A DNA stretch of 64,000 nucleotides, taken from Bacteroidales bacterium (GTDB lineage: Bacteria > Bacteroidota > Bacteroidia > Bacteroidales > UBA1715). The stretch's first letter is position 1, and each line of letters begins with the position of its first letter. The notes under the pieces were generated by a model. The model worked only from the letters and a program-made list of their open reading frames with translations, did no database searches and had not been told where the DNA came from. The DNA lies in contig JAKSTZ010000003.1 in assembly GCA_024402335.1 (NCBI GenBank), forward strand, positions 83,826-147,825. The letters are read 5' to 3'. This document shows, in pieces, positions 17,328-25,541 of this stretch. Made by a program: the position numbers and the translations under genes.

Positions 17328-18321
17328 CTCCATATATGAGATTACATCCAATCAAGAGGACTTCCCAATTTTCTTTTGGGATAAGTGGAAAGCGGTAGAA
17401 GAACATTTGCACCATAAACAATGGTCGCTTTGTGTGGATGAAGAACAGAATGTTGTCGCTTTTACTGTTTATCAAATGAAGTTCTTTCGAAAAGGTGAAT
17501 ACTTGTATGCTCCATTGGATAAAGAAGGCAATAGACTTTCTGTAGAGAAAGAAAAACAGTTTTTGGAAGAATTTCATAAGTATTTGAAACATGAAAATCT
17601 TGTGGATGTAATGTTTCCGCCGACTCATTTTGTATCTTTTAATTCTATTCCTACGGAGGTTATTTATTATAAATTAGGATTAATGCTTGTTGATTTAACA
17701 TTGGGAGAAGACATTTTGTTCTCAAAGGCAAAATCAAACACAAGGAATGAAATACGTAAGGCAGAGAGTTTAGGCGTGTCGATTCAATTTGGAAATAAGA
17801 ATATAGATGATTTTTATAAGTGTTTTCAATTTACTGTAAATCAAAAAAATATTTCTTGTCCTGCAAAGTCTTATTTTATTGCGTTGCAAGAGATACTAGG
17901 AGAAAATGTTGAAATGGGGATTGCGTATTTGAATGGTAATATAGAATCTTCTGAATTTTCTGTGGCAGATAAAAAACATATTTATGTGTTTTATGCCGGT
18001 ACATCATTTACTCCTCAATATAAAGGGTCTAATAAATACCTTATTTGGAATTTGTTTGAACATAGTAAGAAAACGGGGAAAGAAAAACTTATATATGGTG
18101 GATACAGATATGGCTTGACGGAAGATGATGCGCTGTATCATGTACAAAAATTTAAAAAACATTTAGGAGTAGATGTTTTTGATGGTTACCATTTTATTAA
18201 AGTCATTCATCCATTTAAATATAATCTTGTAACGTTCGCATTACGACTAAAATCAATGCTAACAGGTAGAGATTGTAGTTTTGTGAATTTAAAAGGTTTA
18301 GATGTAAAAAAATCAAACTAA
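17314..18321 (+). CDS. FemAB/GNAT-like aminoacyl- or acyltransferase
   Basis: A 335-residue protein with two GNAT-like halves. The second half (about 145-310) resembles the Acetyltransf_6/FemAB group: TRNEIRKAESLGV, later VFYAGTS and a GSNKYLIWNLFEHSKKTG helix, then YGGYRYG. FemAB-type proteins transfer amino acids or acyl groups to peptidoglycan or surface sugars. The gene overlaps both neighbours, placing it firmly in this operon, so modification of the polysaccharide with an amino acid or acyl group is the best guess. The family call is moderately sure; the substrate is unknown. Confidence 0.7.
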   Translation: MKIINSIYEITSNQEDFPIFFWDKWKAVEEHLHHKQWSLCVDEEQNVVAFTVYQMKFFRKGEYLYAPLDKEGNRLSVEKEKQFLEEFHKYLKHENLVDVMFPPTHFVSFNSIPTEVIYYKLGLMLVDLTLGEDILFSKAKSNTRNEIRKAESLGVSIQFGNKNIDDFYKCFQFTVNQKNISCPAKSYFIALQEILGENVEMGIAYLNGNIESSEFSVADKKHIYVFYAGTSFTPQYKGSNKYLIWNLFEHSKKTGKEKLIYGGYRYGLTEDDALYHVQKFKKHLGVDVFDGYHFIKVIHPFKYNLVTFALRLKSMLTGRDCSFVNLKGLDVKKSN

Positions 18322-19235
18322 TGCAAGGAAAAATATTGTTGACATTTGATTATGAACTGTTTCTTGGAGCAAGATCGGGAACGGTGGAGAACTGTTTAAT
18401 ACGGCCAACAAATATGCTTCTTGAAATATTGGCAAAACATAATCAACAAGCAATTTTCTTTGTTGATACGACTTATCTGTATAGAATGGAGGAAATGGTT
18501 GTCGGGCATCAAGCTATATTTGAGGATTTAGATCGTATTTATGCACAATTGTTGCAAATTGTAAAACGAGGTCATAAGTTGTATCATCATTTACATCCGC
18601 ATTGGTTGGATGCTGTTTATATAGATTCGGAAAATCAATGGGATTTGTCTAACACCCGAAAATATAGATTACAAGATATAACTAAAGAGGAGAAAGAACA
18701 ATTGTATTCTTATTCACTATCGTTTATGCAACGGGTTTATAAAACTGCCGGTAAAGAATATGAAGCTTTGGGATTTCGTGCAGGAGGTCTTTGTATTGAT
18801 TCTTTGGCAGAGGAACGATTGTTTTTTGAGAAATATGGTATTGTTGCAGATTATAGCAATGTAAAGCCAATTGAGGAAAAAATACAACATTGTATTGTTG
18901 ATGGAGTAGATGAATATCCAATTTCTAAGATACACATATCTGGTTTATGGAGATTGTTACATTCGCTTAGTTACAGAATGTGTAAACGTGATGTTTTGTT
19001 TTCTCAATTTGGAGATGGAAAATCATCAGTAAGGCCGAAACAATCAAACCAAAAGACGAAATTGTTTTCTTTTAGTCTTCCTATTAGTGTAGAATTGCTT
19101 ACGCCAATATTGGTGTATTACTATAAAAGATTGTATAAAAAATATGGATATATTCATTTTTTATCACATCCTAAGTTACAATCGAAAGGAACTATTTTGT
19201 TGTTAGATAGTTTTCTTTCTATGGTAAGTCGCTGA
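18321..19235 (+). CDS. Polysaccharide deacetylase-like (NodB) protein
   Basis: Of 304 residues, the first third shows the NodB fold signature: LLTFDYELFLG (with DYE in place of the usual DDG), FFVDTTYL, and a metal-binding HHLHPHWLDA segment. The central GFRAGG matches the deacetylase motif with its Arg. It probably removes N-acetyl groups from a glycan sugar. Its ATG shares a base with the previous stop (TAATG). It is the last gene of the plus-strand operon, before a strong hairpin. Confidence 0.78.
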   Translation: MQGKILLTFDYELFLGARSGTVENCLIRPTNMLLEILAKHNQQAIFFVDTTYLYRMEEMVVGHQAIFEDLDRIYAQLLQIVKRGHKLYHHLHPHWLDAVYIDSENQWDLSNTRKYRLQDITKEEKEQLYSYSLSFMQRVYKTAGKEYEALGFRAGGLCIDSLAEERLFFEKYGIVADYSNVKPIEEKIQHCIVDGVDEYPISKIHISGLWRLLHSLSYRMCKRDVLFSQFGDGKSSVRPKQSNQKTKLFSFSLPISVELLTPILVYYYKRLYKKYGYIHFLSHPKLQSKGTILLLDSFLSMVSR

Positions 19236-19280
19236 AATTTATAGTGTTGTCAAGAATTGATAATTCGCGGATATAAAAAG

Positions 19281-19309
19281 GACCTATTTTAGGTTGCCTA
19301 AAATAGGTC
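19281..19309. terminator. Strong hairpin at the end of the polysaccharide operon
   Basis: A perfect 13-bp inverted repeat, GACCTATTTTAGG/CCTAAAATAGGTC, has a 3-base loop, followed by a loosely T-rich segment. Confidence 0.7.
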
Positions 19310-19365
19310 ATATTCTTTTCTTGTTATTACTTTGGGAAAAGAATAGTTTTTTGTAGAAAAATATG

Positions 19366-19373
19366 TATATTTG
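19366..19373 (+). promoter_or_regulatory. -7 promoter box of the 46-residue gene
   Basis: TATATTTG matches TAnnTTTG, 29 bases before the ATG at 19403. Confidence 0.5.
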
Positions 19374-19402
19374 ACCAAGTTATTCGCAATACCTAAATTA
19401 CT

Positions 19403-19543
19403 ATGGCAAAAATTTTAAAATTATCGGATCTTCCCAAGGTTGATCCAAAAAACAGGAAAGGCAAGAAACCTTCAGGTGCATTTGGTTGTATGAAAGGCCA
19501 AATATATTGTCGTGATTATAAAAAAGTATTTAATTTGTTGTAG
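19403..19543 (+). CDS. Small basic protein (46 residues), unknown
   Basis: The frame runs ATG to TAG and encodes a lysine-rich peptide: KILKLSDLPKVDPKNRKGKK, then GAFGCMKGQIYCRDY. The FGCMKG segment vaguely recalls the C-terminus of DUF2281/VapB-type small antitoxins, but the match is too short to name. Support for a real gene is a good -7 box, a strong upstream terminator that isolates it, and a stop just 1 base from the convergent gene. No partner toxin is visible. Confidence 0.45.
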   Translation: MAKILKLSDLPKVDPKNRKGKKPSGAFGCMKGQIYCRDYKKVFNLL

Positions 19544-19544
19544 A

Positions 19545-20645
19545 CTACATCAACTCTTCAAAAGAATTAGCAATTGCAGAAATATGATAATCTTGCATAT
19601 TCGGTATGTGAAGTTCGTTGTTGTAATTGCCTTCTAAAAACTCATTTATAATTGTAAATTCTGGCTTAGTTGGAGTAATGTTTAGGATTGGTCGGTTGGC
19701 AATGCCGTAATCTATTAGTTTGCTTGGTAGTTGATGAGGACTATTTTCATTTTTTAGATTTACAAGAAAATCCATGGTCTTTAGTTCTTCGATCAACTCT
19801 TTTCTTGGAATAGAATTGCGTATTTCAAGCTTGGCACCAAGTTTTTCTTTGTATTCTTTTATGAGATTGTCATAGCGTGTATATACAATGAATTTAAACG
19901 ATTTATCTATCGAACATAAATAGTCAAGAAATAATTTCGGATTACGAATGTCGGAATAGAACATTCCTGCGTATGCAAAAGTAGGAATGTCGTTTTGCAC
20001 TTCTTTACGTACAAGATTGTTGAGGTCAAAATCAAAACCTTGTGGAATTACTCGAAATTTGTCCTTGTATTCAGGATAATAGGCCTCTATAGCTTGTTGA
20101 ATAGGAACTGTTATGTACGAACATTCTTGGCAGAACAACCGTTCGTATTTTTCGAAGTAAGCAAGATGATCGTTTGTCTTTCCGTTTTTCATGAATGGAT
20201 CTCCGCAATCGGCTATCCATGTTTTAGGGAATTTGTGCGGATATTCTGTTTTTGCCTTTGCGCATCCCCAATGAATGTGATGTGGGGCGGCTATAGAAAT
20301 AAGCACATCGAAGTTCTCTTCTTTTTTAATGATTTCAGGTATTCGATAATAAAATTCAAATAATGGAAATTCAAATTTGTGTAGTAATCTCCCTAATGCT
20401 TTGTCTAGTAAGGTCCTATTGTTTATTCCATCGCTACTGTAAGGGTGTAGTTCCCAGTGGATAGGAATATTTTTCAGCTTTATGTTGTATTTGTTTTCAA
20501 ACTCCGTATAATCGTAGTTTCCTAATACGGCATAAACAGTAACGGAATGACCTCGTCGAGCAAGTTCTTGTATTAATTCCGTGCTACGGATGGAACGTGG
20601 CGTTTGAATAGGAAAAATATGCTGGGTAAAGACTAGAATGTTCAT
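19545..20645 (-). CDS. Glycosyltransferase, GT4-like
   Basis: GT-B type protein of 366 residues. It opens with VFTQHIFPIQTPRS followed by RGHSVTVYAVLG, the usual acceptor-domain start of GT4 enzymes. The C-terminal half has FAYAGMFYSDIRNPKLFL and ends with LPSKLIDYGIANRPIL in place of the canonical EX7E, so it belongs to a divergent group. Its ATG overlaps the TGA of ATPase 3 by 4 bases, so the two are translated from one message. It probably works on the same surface glycan as the plus-strand genes. Confidence 0.75.
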   Translation of the reverse strand: MNILVFTQHIFPIQTPRSIRSTELIQELARRGHSVTVYAVLGNYDYTEFENKYNIKLKNIPIHWELHPYSSDGINNRTLLDKALGRLLHKFEFPLFEFYYRIPEIIKKEENFDVLISIAAPHHIHWGCAKAKTEYPHKFPKTWIADCGDPFMKNGKTNDHLAYFEKYERLFCQECSYITVPIQQAIEAYYPEYKDKFRVIPQGFDFDLNNLVRKEVQNDIPTFAYAGMFYSDIRNPKLFLDYLCSIDKSFKFIVYTRYDNLIKEYKEKLGAKLEIRNSIPRKELIEELKTMDFLVNLKNENSPHQLPSKLIDYGIANRPILNITPTKPEFTIINEFLEGNYNNELHIPNMQDYHISAIANSFEELM

Positions 20646-21955
20646 TGCTCGGATGTTTCTTTAATAAAATATGATTCTGTAGCGTAAAGAGGAATGTTTT
20701 CCATCCATAGTTGGTCTTTATAAGGTAACATGGAAATTCGTAGCCCTTTAAGATTGTTTGTTGCAAAATCAATATTTATAAAATTAGAAAGAGACTTGCT
20801 TTTCACATTTATTTCTGCTTTTACTTCTGTAGGAACAATACGTCCTGTTTGTGCTAAAAAATCAATTTCTATTGTAGAATTTTCTTTGCTGTAGTAGTAA
20901 ACTGGTATGGTATCTATGGATTTTAGTTGTTGTAAAACAAAATTTTCGGTAAAAGCACCCTTGAATTCAACGAAGGCATTAGAGCCGAGAAGCATTTCGT
21001 TTGGATTTGTTTCAGACATACATGAGAGAAGACCACAATCAAGGAGATATATTTTAAATATGGAAGATTCGCAATAAAATTTTAGAGGTCTGGTCGGACA
21101 TTTTGCTAATTCTACTTTATATATTAGTCCGGCGTCTAATAGCCATTGTATGGCGAGCTCATATTCTGAAGCTCGTGCACCTTTTCTTATCGCTCCATAA
21201 ATAAATTTCTTGTTTTCCTTTGCTAACTGGGCGGGTATGTTGTCCCATACTTGGTGAATCCTTGTCACCATGGTTTTAGTATGCTTTGAAATGTCTTGTT
21301 TGTATGCATCGAGAATTTCTTTCTGGACCTTTCTTACTTTGTGTATGTCGTTTGTTGAGATATATGTCTGTACGGCTTCGGGCATACCTCCAACACAATA
21401 GTATTCTCGTAAGTATTCGATTAAATCGTTGTGGGCTGTTTTTAGCGTATCCCATTCAAGATTTTCAAGGGCGATAGTTAGACCTTCTTTCCCTTTTGCC
21501 AATAGAAATTCGCTGAAAGTCATGGGATACATACGTATTGTTTCCACTTTCCCCACAGGAAAAGATTCATTTTCTCGTAATGAAATACCTAATAGAGAAC
21601 CAGCTACAATTACATGCAAGTCAGGTTCGTCTTCGCAAAAATATTTTAATGATGCTATGCCGTTAGTTACTTCTTGAATTTCGTCAAAAAATAATAAGGT
21701 ATCTCCTTGGGTTATCTTTATGTCGAATATTCTGCTAATCTCTCTTAGGATTCTTTTGGTGTCCATGTCGCAAAATAAGTTTACGACTCTACTGTCTTTG
21801 TGGCAATTTATATGAACAAAGTTTTTAAATTCCTGTTTGCCCAAAGCTTTTACAATGTATGTTTTTCCTACTTGGCGCGCACCAAGCATAAGTAGTGGCT
21901 TTCTGTGTTGCTTGTTTTTCCAATCAAGCAAATTGTTATAAATTTTTCTGTACAT
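20642..21955 (-). CDS. AAA ATPase with C-terminal DUF4143 (ATPase 3)
   Basis: Third ATPase of this family here, 437 residues from the ATG at 21955. Walker A is GARQVGKT at 25-32, Walker B LLFFDEIQE, then VAGSLLG. The C-terminal PD-(D/E)XK-like signature is Asp365 in EIDF and Glu377-x-Lys379. The frame stays open upstream as far as 22249 only because the 33-bp repeats are a multiple of three; that extension reads repetitive CEFYQNIPQEK units across the promoter and is rejected. The gene is translationally coupled to the glycosyltransferase downstream. Confidence 0.88.
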   Translation of the reverse strand: MYRKIYNNLLDWKNKQHRKPLLMLGARQVGKTYIVKALGKQEFKNFVHINCHKDSRVVNLFCDMDTKRILREISRIFDIKITQGDTLLFFDEIQEVTNGIASLKYFCEDEPDLHVIVAGSLLGISLRENESFPVGKVETIRMYPMTFSEFLLAKGKEGLTIALENLEWDTLKTAHNDLIEYLREYYCVGGMPEAVQTYISTNDIHKVRKVQKEILDAYKQDISKHTKTMVTRIHQVWDNIPAQLAKENKKFIYGAIRKGARASEYELAIQWLLDAGLIYKVELAKCPTRPLKFYCESSIFKIYLLDCGLLSCMSETNPNEMLLGSNAFVEFKGAFTENFVLQQLKSIDTIPVYYYSKENSTIEIDFLAQTGRIVPTEVKAEINVKSKSLSNFINIDFATNNLKGLRISMLPYKDQLWMENIPLYATESYFIKETSEQ

Positions 21956-21978
21956 AGCTCTATGCTTGCGTTGTTTTG

Positions 21979-21986
21979 CAAATATA
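21979..21986 (-). promoter_or_regulatory. -7 promoter box of ATPase gene 3
   Basis: On the minus strand TATATTTG matches TAnnTTTG, 23 bases before the ATG at 21955 and directly abutting the 33-bp repeat array. Confidence 0.6.
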
Positions 21987-22170
21987 CATTTTTTCTGGGG
22001 AATGTTTTGGTAGAATTCACACTTTTCTTGGGGAATGTTTTGGTAGAATTCACACTTTTCTTGGGGAATGTTTTGGTAGAATTCACACTTTTCTTCGGGA
22101 ATGTTTTGATAAAATATACACTTTTTTTGGGGAATATTTTGATAAATGTTACACTTTTCTTGGGGAATGT
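21987..22170 (-). repeat. 33-bp tandem repeat upstream of ATPase gene 3
   Basis: The plus-strand core GGGAATGTTTTG recurs at 33-base steps (first bases 21997, 22030, 22063, 22096, 22129, 22162), giving six units, the outer ones diverged. Each unit also contains a CACTTTTCTT-like segment. The array fills exactly the space between the wecB stop codon and the -7 box of ATPase 3. The period is about three helical turns. Confidence 0.9.
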
Positions 22171-23256
22171 TTACATGGGTACAATTACATCCATTATTCT
22201 TTCTGCTGCTTTTCCGTCCCATAGTGGTGGAATGGAACCTTGTTTCCATTTCCCGTTAAATAAGGTTTGTAGGGCGGGAACAAGATTGTCGGGGTTAGTT
22301 CCTATCAATTCGTTTGTCCCAATAGTGCATGTTTCCGGACGTTCTGTGTTATCTCTCATAGTCATACAAGGAACGCCGAGAACAGTCGTTTCTTCGGTGA
22401 TGCCACCAGAGTCGGTTATAACGGCCAGGGAGTTTTGTATGCAGTAGATAAATTCCAAGTAACCAAGAGGTTTTGTGAATTGTATGTTTTTAAATGAGTA
22501 TTGCACGTTGGCAAGTCGTTGTTCTGTGCGAGGATGAATAGGAAATACTATCGTATGTCCTTGTGCATTGTTATCAATGGCTTGTAGAATACGGAGTAGG
22601 TTCTCTGTATTGTCAACATTACCAGGGCGATGTAAGGTAAGGATAATATATTTTTTTGCTTGTAAATTGTATTCCTCAAAAATAGAAGGTCGTTGTAGTT
22701 TGTGCAAGTTTGCCAACAAACAATCTATCATAACGTTGCCTACAAAGAAAATCCGTTCATTTGGAATACCTGCTTTTTGTAGGTTGTTTTGTGCGTAATC
22801 TGATGTTATGAAAAAATAGTCGGTAATGCTGTCTGTAACCATGCGGTTAATTTCTTCGGGCATAGATAAATCAAATGAACGTATGCCAGCTTCCACGTGG
22901 GCTAGTTTTATACCGAGTTTTTTAGTAACAATAGCACATGCCATGGTTGAGGTCACGTCGCCTACAACTATAACTAAATCGGTAGGATGTGTGGTAAGGT
23001 ATTGTTCGAAAGCAATCATGATAGCTCCCGTTTGTTCGGCTTGAGTGCCACTACCAACTGCAAGATTCACATCAGGTTGGGGAATGTTTAGTTCCTCGAA
23101 AAAAAGTCCGCTCATTAGTTTGTCGTAGTGCTGTCCTGTATGCACAAGGCTATACTGAACGTCAATACCTTGAGACTGGCGTTTCTTTATTTCGTTTATG
23201 ATAGGGCTCACTTTCATGAAATTTGGGCGAGCTCCCGCAACTAACGTGATATGCAT
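22171..23256 (-). CDS. wecB: UDP-N-acetylglucosamine 2-epimerase (non-hydrolysing)
   Basis: Interconverts UDP-GlcNAc and UDP-ManNAc in the cytoplasm, giving precursor for ManNAc-containing polysaccharides. The 361-residue protein has the expected length, the start VAGARPNFMKVSPI, the central HVEAGIRS followed by PEEINR, and the C-terminal TDSGGITEE nucleotide-binding segment. Its position at the edge of the glycan locus fits precursor supply. Upstream, TATCTTTA near 23276 is a one-mismatch -7 box. Its stop codon is immediately followed by the repeat array of ATPase 3. Confidence 0.93.
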   Translation of the reverse strand: MHITLVAGARPNFMKVSPIINEIKKRQSQGIDVQYSLVHTGQHYDKLMSGLFFEELNIPQPDVNLAVGSGTQAEQTGAIMIAFEQYLTTHPTDLVIVVGDVTSTMACAIVTKKLGIKLAHVEAGIRSFDLSMPEEINRMVTDSITDYFFITSDYAQNNLQKAGIPNERIFFVGNVMIDCLLANLHKLQRPSIFEEYNLQAKKYIILTLHRPGNVDNTENLLRILQAIDNNAQGHTIVFPIHPRTEQRLANVQYSFKNIQFTKPLGYLEFIYCIQNSLAVITDSGGITEETTVLGVPCMTMRDNTERPETCTIGTNELIGTNPDNLVPALQTLFNGKWKQGSIPPLWDGKAAERIMDVIVPM

Positions 23257-23285
23257 TCCGATATTTTTGTGTAAAGATAGTCATT

Positions 23286-23472
23286 AATTGACAATTGATA
23301 ATTGAAAATTGACAATTATTATTTTATGCGATATAAATATGCAATGGTGAAACAATCAAACATAAAAATTGACAATATTACGATTGCTTATTTTTAACAA
23401 ATAGGGCGGAGTAAAACCCCGCCCCTATGGTATTAATCATTAACAATTAATCACTAATTACTAATAATTAAT
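23286..23472. repeat. AT-rich inverted repeats and terminator-like hairpin between wecB and purF
   Basis: TTGACAATTG/TTGATAATTG-type short inverted repeats lie at about 23286-23320, and an imperfect stem of GGGCGG with CCGCCCC lies at 23401-23428. Similar TTGACAATTG blocks occur at 41755-41783 and 50903-50958. The GC-rich hairpin probably terminates purF transcription coming from the right. No gene is seen. Confidence 0.55.
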
Positions 23473-23474
23473 CA

Positions 23475-25370
23475 CTATTTCATGCTTCTTGCTTCGGTTC
23501 TTCCTTCGATATAATTAATGAAGGCGTCGTTTACCAACTTGTTGCCGCCTGGTGTAGGGTAGTTCCCTGTGAAATACCAATCTCCGCTGAAATTTTTGCA
23601 AGCTTCGTGAAGGCCTTCGTTCTTTTGGTACACGATTTCTATAGGAGTTGTTACATCGCTTGGAGTAAGTAGTTCGGCAATTTTCTTCGAAATTTGTTCG
23701 TCAGTGAAAGGCTTGTAGATTTCTTTCACATAGTTTACTATTTGTTCTTTTGGAAGATGTTGTTGTTCCTTGGCTTTTTTGTAGGCGTTTTCTACTATGT
23801 GTTCCAAACCATTGTCTTCGATAAGTGCAATGGCAGCCTTGAATGCAATGAATTCGCCCATGCGCGACATGTCTATACCGTAGCAGTCAGGGTAGCGGAT
23901 TTGTGGAGAAGAAGATACAATTACAATCTTCTTTGGATGTAATCGGTCAAGAATTCGTATGATGCTTTGTTTCAATGTTGTTCCACGAACAATACTATCG
24001 TCGATAACCACAAGATTATCTTTGTAAGGTACGATGCTGCCGTAGGTAATGTCGTACACGTGTGTCGCTAAATCATTACGGCTATTGCTTTCTGTAATGA
24101 AGGTACGGAGTTTGATATCCTTAATAGCAACCTTTTCGGAACGTACACGTTTGGTAAGAATGGCGTGTAAATCATCTTTCGATATATTCTTACCTTTTGC
24201 AAGAATTTCCTCTTCTTTCTTAATATTTAGATATTTTTCGAAGCCTTCGAGCATACCGTAATATGCAACTTCGGCAGTGTTAGGTATAAACGAAATCACT
24301 GTGTTTTCTATGTCGTTGTCCACTGCTTTAAGAACGGCAGGAACAAGATTTTCTCCCAAACGTTTACGTTCTTTATAAATATCGGCATCGCTACCACGTG
24401 AGAAATAGATGCGTTCGAATGAACAAGCGCTCTTTTTGTGGGCACGTACAATTTGTTTTGTAGCAACCTCACCGTTTTTGCGGATAATGATAGATTGTCC
24501 AGGAAGTAGTTCGTGTACGTCATTTATGTCGGCGTGCATTACCGTTTGTATAACAGGGCGTTCGGAAGCAACGATAACAATTTCGTCGTCAGCATAGTAG
24601 AATGCAGGGCGGATACCCCAAGGGTCACGTACGGCAAATGTTTCACCACTACCAGTCGCACCGCAGATGACGAAGCCGCCGTCCCAATATTTTACCGAAG
24701 ATTTAAGAACATTCTCTATCTTGATATTGTCTTCAACCTCTTGTGTTATATTGTAACCAGATTTGTCTTTTTTGCTTATAGATTGATAGATGTGCTCAGC
24801 TTCTCTGTCAAGACGATGTCCCAATTGTTCCAAAAGAATAAATGTGTCGGCGTAGCGGCGAGGGTGTTGTCCCGATTGGTACATCATATCAAAAACCTCG
24901 TCAACGTTGGTGAAATTGAAGTTTCCGCAAACCGCCAAATTCTTTGAACGCCAATTACTTCTGCGCATGAAAGGGTGTACGTACGAAAGACCAGAGCGGC
25001 CGGTTGTGCTATATCGAAGGTGACCTATATATATATTGCCGGCGAAAGGGAGGCAGTCGGCGGCATATTTAGCATCGTTGAGCTCTTCCGAAGGAATGTT
25101 TTCGTAATTCTTGTGAATAAGCGAAAACACTTCAGAAATGGCATTAGTTCCTTCGGCGCGCTCACGAAACATGAATTCTTCGCCTGGATTTACGTCTAGT
25201 TTTACGCAAGCGGCACCCGCGCCTTCTTGTCCGCGGTTATGCTGTTTTTCCATGAGTAAATACAGTTTATTAAGCCCGTACATCCATGTCCCGTACTTCT
25301 TTTCATAGTAGTCGAGAGGCTTTAGTAATCGGACAATTGCAATACCACATTCATGTTTAATAGGTTCCAT
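23475..25370 (-). CDS. purF: PurF-like amidophosphoribosyltransferase (long form)
   Basis: N-terminal class II glutamine amidotransferase fused to a phosphoribosyltransferase domain; in purine synthesis it makes phosphoribosylamine from glutamine and PRPP. The start ATG at 25370 gives MEPIKHECGIA, placing the nucleophile Cys at 8, so a short propeptide must be removed. Later come NRGQEGAGA, GHLRYSTTG and GNFNFTN in the glutaminase part, and the PRPP loop VVIDDSIVRGTT. At 631 residues it is much longer than standard PurF (about 470-505), a form known from Bacteroidota. It is divergent from dapL and next to gltB/gltD, so a nitrogen-linked role is likely. Confidence 0.8.
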   Translation of the reverse strand: MEPIKHECGIAIVRLLKPLDYYEKKYGTWMYGLNKLYLLMEKQHNRGQEGAGAACVKLDVNPGEEFMFRERAEGTNAISEVFSLIHKNYENIPSEELNDAKYAADCLPFAGNIYIGHLRYSTTGRSGLSYVHPFMRRSNWRSKNLAVCGNFNFTNVDEVFDMMYQSGQHPRRYADTFILLEQLGHRLDREAEHIYQSISKKDKSGYNITQEVEDNIKIENVLKSSVKYWDGGFVICGATGSGETFAVRDPWGIRPAFYYADDEIVIVASERPVIQTVMHADINDVHELLPGQSIIIRKNGEVATKQIVRAHKKSACSFERIYFSRGSDADIYKERKRLGENLVPAVLKAVDNDIENTVISFIPNTAEVAYYGMLEGFEKYLNIKKEEEILAKGKNISKDDLHAILTKRVRSEKVAIKDIKLRTFITESNSRNDLATHVYDITYGSIVPYKDNLVVIDDSIVRGTTLKQSIIRILDRLHPKKIVIVSSSPQIRYPDCYGIDMSRMGEFIAFKAAIALIEDNGLEHIVENAYKKAKEQQHLPKEQIVNYVKEIYKPFTDEQISKKIAELLTPSDVTTPIEIVYQKNEGLHEACKNFSGDWYFTGNYPTPGGNKLVNDAFINYIEGRTEARSMK

Positions 25371-25394
25371 ATTTGTATCTGTTTTTTGATATTG

Positions 25395-25402
25395 CAAATA
25401 TA
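25395..25402 (-). promoter_or_regulatory. -7 promoter box of the purF-like gene
   Basis: On the minus strand TATATTTG matches TAnnTTTG, 24 bases before the ATG at 25370, which supports that start over the upstream codon at 25397. Confidence 0.6.
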
Positions 25403-25541
25403 CATGTGTTTTTATTATAAATTCATACGAAAAACTCGTAAAATGTTACATTTTTAAATTTTTTCTTGTAAAAAACTTGCGAATTGAAAGAAAATAGTTG
25501 TTACTTTGTATCGTCAAACTAGAAATAGAAAACCAAAGACG

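Noticed and set aside
21987..22170. Possible CRISPR array
   Set aside because: The units are contiguous 33-bp repeats without unique spacers and there are no cas genes. The same reasoning applies to the arrays at 1870 and 11918.
21905..22447. A 180-codon plus-strand frame and a 98-residue N-terminal extension of ATPase 3 across the repeats
   Set aside because: Both exist only because the 33-bp repeats are a multiple of three and stay open. They cross the -7 box and overlap the end of wecB; the family homology of ATPase 3 begins after 21955.
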